DNA from: JAWXCH01 sp034440595
Lineage (GTDB): Bacteria; Planctomycetota; Planctomycetia; Pirellulales; JALHPA01
Reading direction: 5' to 3'
DNA length: 12,078 nt
Assembly: GCA_034440595.1 (NCBI GenBank)
Contig: JAWXCH010000234.1
Location: 1-12,078, forward strand
A program made the translations under genes and the position numbers. The notes beneath the pieces are model-generated. The model was not told where the DNA came from. It was given only the letters and a program-made list of their open reading frames with translations, and searched no databases. Shown here piece after piece: positions 7,270 through 12,078 of this stretch (position 1 is the stretch's first letter; each line of letters begins with the position of its first letter).

Positions 7270-10200
7270 CTACCGCAGCCCACTGCGACGGCTGGTGATC
7301 GAGCTGCGCGGGGGTTGCATCATGTAGGCGAACAAGTCGGCAATCTCTTCCAAAGTCAGCGTATTCAGCAACCCCTCAGGCATGGCGGAAGTGCGATCTG
7401 CCGTCACTTCGTCGATCTGAACCTTCTCGATGGTGACCTTCTGGCCATCACTTTGCAGAACGATCATACTACCATCCGCCTGCACCGATACGATGCCCGT
7501 GATCGATCGACCATCAGCAGTGGTGACAATTTTGCTAGCAAATTGATCCGAGATGACCTGCGAGGGATGCAGGATCGACTCCAGAATTTCCTTCTTTTGG
7601 AACCGCTGGCTGACCGTTGTCAGGTCGGGACCGATACCGTCTCCGCGATCGCTAAAGCGATGGCAGCGATTGCATTGTCCTTTGACGAATACCGTGGCAC
7701 CTCGCTCGGCTGATGCCTTGCCGGCCTCGGGGGTGTTCAGGTAACTCAGCAGCTCTTCTTGCACCCAGCGATTTTCACCAGACTCTTCTGGCAAGCGTGG
7801 CGGCGGCTCGTTGGGATAGGTCTCTTCGAACCATTTCTGCCAAGCCGCCAGGCCGACTTCTAAAGAGTCTCCCGAAGAGCTTAGTTTCTGATTGGTCCAT
7901 TTTTCCAGCAGCGGAATTGCCAGGGCACCACCTTCCTTGCCGAGCTTCAACCCCTTCAGAATCACCTGACGAGTATGTTCCGGCTTGTCGGGCACACGAT
8001 CCACGGTAGCCAGCTTCTTTAAGACTTCTTGAGCAAACACGCTATCTACCACCGGTAGCGACTGGAGCAATACGTCCCAGTTCTTACCAGTCGGATTTTG
8101 TGCCAAGGCCATGGCGATATACCCACGCCGAGCCGGATCGCGCGCAAATATCTCACGCAAGTATTCCATAGACTCCTCATCGCCACTGCGACCGAGGATC
8201 GCAATCACGCCAATCCCTAGCTTGCGTGCCGGTTCGCTGTCGATTCCCACCAGTCGCAGGTCCAACTGCCGAACCTGACTGAGCGTGTCTCGTCCTGGAT
8301 TGGGTGGAAGCTTTGCCAGCACCGATAGCGCCGAACTAGGCCACTTCACTCCGTCCGCCAGTACTAGCGATTTTTCAGAGTCCGAAAACTTTGCAAAGAA
8401 ATCGCGCGAGACATTCTCGACGTAACCCGTAAAGCTGGCTCCACCGGGAAGCGAGTGGGCGTACTCAAAGAACGCCAGCAGCTCCAGCTTTTGCGCTGTG
8501 CTCCAGTCGTTGATGAAGCTAGCCATCAAGGCCAGATGCATTTTGTCCTCTTGAGCACCATCACCGCGCAATTGCTCCAGCATGCGTTCCTTGGCCGAGG
8601 AATCCTGCAGATAGGCCAGCAGGCGGACCAGTTCACGATTCATCTGCGGCTGTCTGGTGGGGTATTCATCCGCCAGCTTGATACGCAGCTCCTGAATATC
8701 TCCTGGCTCAACTTTTCCGTGAATCAACGCCAACTGAGTCACACGCAGCAAATCCAAAAAGTCTGGATCGGCCACAAAGCCCTGCAGAATTTTCAGATTC
8801 CTTGCCAAAATGGCATCCACCGTAGCGCGGTCCGGCTTCTGGCTCAGTAGCGCCAGCGAGCCTTGCAAAAACACGCGGTGGTTTTCCGCTTCTAGAATCA
8901 GCGTCTTCCAGTCCTCAACCGGCAGGCTCTCCAATGCCTTGGTCGCGGCAAATGCCAGAAAGCGATCCTGAGACTTCAACAGCGGCAACAATTCCACCGC
9001 CGGAAAGCGATACTCTGATCGCACCAGTGCCTCACAGGCATAACGCTGAACCGTCGAATTTGGGTCACGCAGTAGCCGCGTCAAACGTGGACCGGTCGTC
9101 TCGTCGCTATGCAGCCCCATCAGGTAGACGGCCTTCGCACGAATTTGATCATTACTGTCACTCGATAGTCGTATGAGTTGCCGCGTGTCGGGAAATGGTC
9201 CGAGCAATTGCATCAGGTCCATTGCTCGCACGCGAACTTCCGGCTTTGCGTTGGGGTTATTGATGATCGAAGCCAGTTGACCATCCCAGGCCGTACCTAA
9301 GCTGTCTTTGACTTCGGCACATCGTTGCCTTGCCCAGGCGCTATTGAGTTGTGGTTGACGCAGCGCGATTTCAATTCCCTGACCAAGATCAGTCATCGCC
9401 GCTGGCACTTTTCCATTCCAGACAACGCGATAAACTCCGCCCTGTGTTCCGCGACCACCGGTGCAGAAGTATACGGCTCCGTCAGGACCAATCGCCAGAT
9501 CGGTAACATTCAACGGTCGGCCTTCGACAAAAGTCTCGACTTCGGAGACATAACTACCACCATCGGCACGCAGCCGCGCACACAAAATCCGGCCGCTGGC
9601 CCAGTCCCCTAGAAAAACGGCGTCGTGATAACGCCGCGGGTACATCACGTGGTTGTACACGGCCATTCCGGTGGGCGAACCGCGCCCTGTCTCGGCAGTC
9701 GGAGGCAAACTGTCATAGAAATAATTTGGCCAAACGGCCCAGCCGCTGCGCCAGCCCGATTCCGAGCCAGGGATCAAGTGATTTAGCCGTGTGGGACGGT
9801 ACCAAGCCATCCCTTTATCCCATTCCATGTCGCTATCGTAGGTGAACAACTCACCCTGGCGATTGAACGCGATGTCGTAGGAATTACGCAGTCCCCCGGC
9901 AAACGTCTCGACAAAACTGCCGTCAATGTCGGTTCGCAATACGACGCCACCCGGTGCTTTGATTCCAGCAGCGTGCCCGCGTGGATCCTCGTAGCGCGGA
10001 AGCAAATCCCCCTCGATCGCATTTCGATAAGGACTGGTCGCCAGCACTTCCTTTTCGACCTTGGTATGATTCCCAATCACCAGATAAATCAAACCGTCCG
10101 GGCCAAGCACCGGCGCATGTGGTCCATGCTCAGCCATCTCGCCGGTAAATTTGAGCAGCAAGTCCGCCTTGTCCGGCTTGTCACCGTCCACAGTGCTACT

Positions 10201-11070
10201 CAGGCGGTAGAGACCGATCTCCTTATCACGCGCGCCAACGACAAAGACCTGCCCATTGAGCGGTAATATCCCCTGGCAATTTTTCACCAGGTCGCAATAC
10301 GGTTCGGTTTTTTCGGGTATGCCGTCCTGATTGGCGTCGCGAATCAAGACAAGTCCACCACCCTCAACGCTGGCCAGAATTTCGCCAAACTCATTGAATG
10401 CCATGGCAATGACGCTGCCAGTATCTTCCGGCGCGGCGACCGACTCCACGCGAAACTCACGCGATGTCTTAAATCGGCTAGCACCACCATCCGCCATCTG
10501 CACTTCGTCGTTCCAAGGCTTTGCAATTCCCAACGGGCCAATGACCCGCGCGGCCACCCATTGAGTGTCGTTGAGGTTTGACTTAAAGAAGTTGCTGAAC
10601 TCCTTGAGCGATGTCTTCCAGGTTGCATCGGTCGGGTGCGACACAAATGTGCCGCCGTTACTCTTCACTAGCACGCGAGCGGCTAGCCCCGCATCCGGCG
10701 ACTCGACATTCGTCACCTTCACGGCAATCGCGTTGCGTCCAGGGACCAGGAATTTTGAAATATCGTGCGACTGCATCACACGCCAGTTCTTTGCTTCGCC
10801 TACCTGACGACCGTTGACCCATAGCTCATAAGCATCGTCGGCGGTGATTTCAACCACGCCCTCTTCCGGCTGATCGACGTTGAACGTCTTGCGAAAATAG
10901 CACGTACCAACAGGAATATCGCGCTCTTGCGCAGCCGACCAAATCCACTGCGCATCTTGCGCGATGGCGGTCGAGAGAGTGCTATGGCCTGCGCCAATAG
11001 AGAACTCCAGCAGCACAATGGCCTGCATCAGAACGAAGATAAACGCACTTCGCACAATAGCTGATCGCAT
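7270..11070 (-). CDS. PVC-type multidomain haem protein: β-sandwich, dehydrogenase-like propeller, HEAT repeats, cytochrome c
   Basis: A 1,266-residue exported protein. The start at 11070 is supported by GAGGA (11075-11079) upstream and an immediate Sec signal peptide with probable cleavage at AIA|QD after residue 37; the frame is open to 11160 but that extension is not signal-like. Residues about 41-138 form a galactose-binding-like β-sandwich (ADDAYELWVNGRQVG). Residues about 205-552 form a β-propeller related to glucose/sorbosone dehydrogenases and to the PVC 'membrane-bound dehydrogenase' N-terminal family (TIGR02604 type), with a Ca-binding-like DANQDG loop at 245-250. Residues about 580-950 carry HEAT-like helical repeats. 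Residues about 1120-1245 form the PVC-type haem domain (TIGR02603 type) with CNRCH at 1133-1137 and the probable axial Met1230 in AMPEG. Family knowledge suggests periplasmic oxidation of a sugar-like substrate with electron transfer through the haem; the substrate is not known. The frame is intact and no partner gene is adjacent. Confidence 0.93.
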   Translation of the reverse strand: MRSAIVRSAFIFVLMQAIVLLEFSIGAGHSTLSTAIAQDAQWIWSAAQERDIPVGTCYFRKTFNVDQPEEGVVEITADDAYELWVNGRQVGEAKNWRVMQSHDISKFLVPGRNAIAVKVTNVESPDAGLAARVLVKSNGGTFVSHPTDATWKTSLKEFSNFFKSNLNDTQWVAARVIGPLGIAKPWNDEVQMADGGASRFKTSREFRVESVAAPEDTGSVIAMAFNEFGEILASVEGGGLVLIRDANQDGIPEKTEPYCDLVKNCQGILPLNGQVFVVGARDKEIGLYRLSSTVDGDKPDKADLLLKFTGEMAEHGPHAPVLGPDGLIYLVIGNHTKVEKEVLATSPYRNAIEGDLLPRYEDPRGHAAGIKAPGGVVLRTDIDGSFVETFAGGLRNSYDIAFNRQGELFTYDSDMEWDKGMAWYRPTRLNHLIPGSESGWRSGWAVWPNYFYDSLPPTAETGRGSPTGMAVYNHVMYPRRYHDAVFLGDWASGRILCARLRADGGSYVSEVETFVEGRPLNVTDLAIGPDGAVYFCTGGRGTQGGVYRVVWNGKVPAAMTDLGQGIEIALRQPQLNSAWARQRCAEVKDSLGTAWDGQLASIINNPNAKPEVRVRAMDLMQLLGPFPDTRQLIRLSSDSNDQIRAKAVYLMGLHSDETTGPRLTRLLRDPNSTVQRYACEALVRSEYRFPAVELLPLLKSQDRFLAFAATKALESLPVEDWKTLILEAENHRVFLQGSLALLSQKPDRATVDAILARNLKILQGFVADPDFLDLLRVTQLALIHGKVEPGDIQELRIKLADEYPTRQPQMNRELVRLLAYLQDSSAKERMLEQLRGDGAQEDKMHLALMASFINDWSTAQKLELLAFFEYAHSLPGGASFTGYVENVSRDFFAKFSDSEKSLVLADGVKWPSSALSVLAKLPPNPGRDTLSQVRQLDLRLVGIDSEPARKLGIGVIAILGRSGDEESMEYLREIFARDPARRGYIAMALAQNPTGKNWDVLLQSLPVVDSVFAQEVLKKLATVDRVPDKPEHTRQVILKGLKLGKEGGALAIPLLEKWTNQKLSSSGDSLEVGLAAWQKWFEETYPNEPPPRLPEESGENRWVQEELLSYLNTPEAGKASAERGATVFVKGQCNRCHRFSDRGDGIGPDLTTVSQRFQKKEILESILHPSQVISDQFASKIVTTADGRSITGIVSVQADGSMIVLQSDGQKVTIEKVQIDEVTADRTSAMPEGLLNTLTLEEIADLFAYMMQPPRSSITSRRSGLR

Positions 11071-11172
11071 GATTTCCTCGACTGCGATACGAAATACTGC
11101 CGCTTCCTTGCGACAAGTAGGAATTAATACACTCTGACTCGAATCGACAAAGCGAACCAACTGCTCCTTGTT

Positions 11173-11197
11173 CGGCGACGTAATTTAAACGGCGACG
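11173..11197. repeat. Direct repeat CGGCGACG x2, 17-bp period
   Basis: Two identical octamers, 11173-11180 and 11190-11197, flank the AT-rich core TAATTTAAA. They lie about 105-130 bp upstream of the haem-protein start codon, on the side where its promoter is expected. A regulator-binding site is possible but unproven, and short GC-rich octamers recur by chance. Confidence 0.3.
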
Positions 11198-11293
11198 AGG
11201 GGAGCCTGATTTGACTTTTTTGCCTCTTTCGGGCCAGCAGATTACAGAGTTTCGGCAATCAACGCAACAGAGGTTGCGAACGGGTAATGAGGT

Positions 11294-11363
11294 CGGTGCT
11301 AGCGTTAGCCACCGTGTTACCTCTCCCCGCGGGAGAGGTCGTCGCCCCGGCGACGGGTGAGGG
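11294..11363. repeat. REP-like cluster of three tandem hairpins
   Basis: Three adjacent dyads. First, 11294-11314 has arms CGGT...ACCG with inner GCTA/TAGC around a GCGT loop and one bulged base. Second, 11319-11339 is a perfect 9-bp stem, ACCTCTCCC and GGGAGAGGT, with a 3-nt CGC loop. Third, 11340-11355 is a 7-bp stem, CGTCGCC and GGCGACG, with only 2 nt between the arms. A GGTGAGGG tail follows (11356-11363). I recall similar CTCTCCC...GGGAGAG and GCTAGCGTTAGC dyads as recurrent intergenic motifs in Pirellulaceae and other bacteria, but repetition cannot be shown from one copy. No T-tract follows on either strand. Confidence 0.55.
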
Positions 11364-11381
11364 AAACGGCAAGAATAAGAA

Positions 11382-11482
11382 ATGACCGATGATTGATGAC
11401 TGATTTTCGACGCTTTGAATGTATTGGCGTCCTGCGGCGGGTCCGATTTATCGTTTGTTATCAATCATCAATCAATTGTCAT
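11382..11482. repeat. 101-bp element bounded by 23-bp imperfect inverted repeats
   Basis: The arm at 11382-11404 and the reverse complement of the arm at 11460-11482 match at 19 of 23 positions, including an 11-base run containing TGATTGATGA. Between them lie 55 bp with no open frame. Both arms are made of TGAT/TGATT-like short units, so they may derive from a simple tandem repeat. It could be a degenerate MITE-like element, a large RNA hairpin at the 3' side of kdsB, or chance pairing of low-complexity sequence. No target-site duplication is evident. Confidence 0.5.
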
Positions 11483-11627
11483 ATGAGAGAGTCCTGTAGG
11501 GGACGTGCAACGCACCGCGCACCACGCTGGAGGTCGCAAAACCGAATCGCCTCAATATCGAACGGTCGTTTGCCACTCAACCGACCGGTGCGTGGAGCGT
11601 ACCAGGAACCTCGCAAGACGCTGAAGA

Positions 11628-12078
11628 TCACTGCCGCGCAGTTCGCCAGCGTGCGACAAAATCCTGGTAGTCCGCCGGGGTATCGATCCCCACTGTCGGT
11701 TCATCAATCACGCCGACCAAGATTGCATGCCCATTCTCTAGCACGCGCAGTTGCTCCAGATTCTCCAGACGCTCCAAAGGCGTGCGCGGCAACTTGGCCA
11801 GTCCTAGCAAAAAATCGCGGCGGTAAGCATATAGGCCAATGTGCTGATAGAAATGTGCCGTCTGGTCTGTCAACAAACTATCCTGCCAGTCACGTGCATG
11901 CGGAATCGCCGCCCGGCTAAAGTAGAGCGCTTCGCCCGAGTCTTTCGCAAACACCACTTTCACACAGGACGGATCAAGCAGCTTCTCGCGCTGCCGGATC
12001 GGGGTGGCCAGGGTCGCCATCGGTACCGCCGGGTTCTGCCGCAGTAGTTCTATGACCAGATCAATCGCCTCCCCCGAC
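11628..12078 (-). CDS. kdsB: 3-deoxy-manno-octulosonate cytidylyltransferase, CMP-Kdo synthetase (5' part outside window)
   Basis: Cytoplasmic enzyme that joins Kdo to CTP-derived CMP, giving the activated sugar used to build the inner core of lipopolysaccharide on lipid A. The 149 visible C-terminal residues follow the family closely: AIDLVI, MATLATPI, VKVVFAKDSGEALYFSR, AIPHARD, HIGLYAYR, PLERLENLEQLRVLENG, and the late VGIDTPADY motif close to the C-terminus. KdsB is usually about 250 residues, so roughly the first 100, including the CTP-binding N-terminal motif, lie beyond base 12078. An internal ATG at 12018-12020 is not the start, because homologous sequence continues upstream of it to the window edge. 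The stop is TGA at 11628-11630. Identification is secure from the C-terminal motifs alone. It implies a Kdo-containing Gram-negative-type outer membrane. Confidence 0.95.
   Translation of the reverse strand, partial: SGEAIDLVIELLRQNPAVPMATLATPIRQREKLLDPSCVKVVFAKDSGEALYFSRAAIPHARDWQDSLLTDQTAHFYQHIGLYAYRRDFLLGLAKLPRTPLERLENLEQLRVLENGHAILVGVIDEPTVGIDTPADYQDFVARWRTARQ

Larger units (their letters stand above)
11071..11627. other. 557-bp intergenic region between kdsB and the haem-protein gene
   Basis: No protein gene is supported here. From left to right it holds the haem-protein ribosome-binding site (11075-11079), an 8-bp direct repeat CGGCGACG at 11173-11180 and 11190-11197, three tandem GC-rich hairpins (11294-11355), and an imperfect inverted repeat (11382-11404 with 11460-11482). 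The section 11484-11627, just downstream of the kdsB stop codon, shows nothing I can name. I found no promoter with good hexamers for the haem-protein gene, although it should lie in this gap. Confidence 0.7.

Noticed and set aside
7102..7713. 203-codon open frame on the plus strand
   Set aside because: Most of it is antisense to the cytochrome domain of the haem-protein gene; the translation has no recognisable domain.
11393..11920. 175-codon plus-strand open frame across the intergenic repeat and the kdsB 3' part
   Set aside because: The downstream half is antisense to secure kdsB motifs, and the upstream half is composed of the repeat arms and low-likelihood protein sequence.
1..12078. 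CRISPR array, transposase, phage or defence island
   Set aside because: No regularly spaced repeats, no recombinase or transposase motifs, and no abrupt change in composition are visible; all genes are chromosomal housekeeping or planctomycete-typical exported proteins.

Overview
This window looks like an ordinary stretch of a planctomycete chromosome, most likely Pirellulaceae-like. The main reason is a 1,266-residue exported protein that joins a carbohydrate-binding-like β-sandwich, a dehydrogenase-type β-propeller, HEAT repeats and a C-terminal CxxCH haem domain, an architecture typical of the PVC superphylum. Further support comes from large secreted proteins of unknown function, a Kdo-activating enzyme (a Gram-negative-type envelope), long intergenic gaps, and intergenic hairpins of a type I associate with Pirellulaceae. 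By eye the GC content is moderate (50-55%) and even, with no sign of a mobile island.

Layout, left to right. (1) 1-1244, minus: glutamine synthetase type I (glnA), cut by the window edge after about 414 codons, with a candidate promoter at 1327-1354. (2) 1439-2122, minus: a small FHA-domain protein with a good extended -10 promoter at 2190-2219. (3) 2499-2572, plus: tRNA-Arg(TCG) with a candidate promoter and a palindrome in its leader. (4) 2794-4548, plus: a lipoprotein of unknown function. (5) 4614-6812, minus: a large exported protein of unknown function, convergent with the lipoprotein gene. (6) 7270-11070, minus: the giant PVC-type haem protein. (7) 11628-12078, minus: the C-terminal 149 codons of kdsB (CMP-Kdo synthetase).

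The genes do not form an obvious pathway. Each stands alone with 65-560 bp between neighbours, and no two overlap or look tightly co-transcribed. They cover nitrogen assimilation (glnA), phosphothreonine-dependent signalling (FHA), translation (tRNA), envelope lipopolysaccharide (kdsB), and three exported proteins, of which only the haem protein has a guessable role (periplasmic oxidation of a sugar-like compound).

I found no CRISPR array, transposase, phage gene, toxin-antitoxin pair or defence operon. The strongest unexplained structure is the 11294-11482 intergenic block: three tandem GC-rich hairpins followed by a 23-bp imperfect inverted repeat around a 55-bp core. It is best treated as a candidate non-coding repeat element. 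The remaining leads are the unassigned lipoprotein, the unassigned exported protein and several regulatory candidates.
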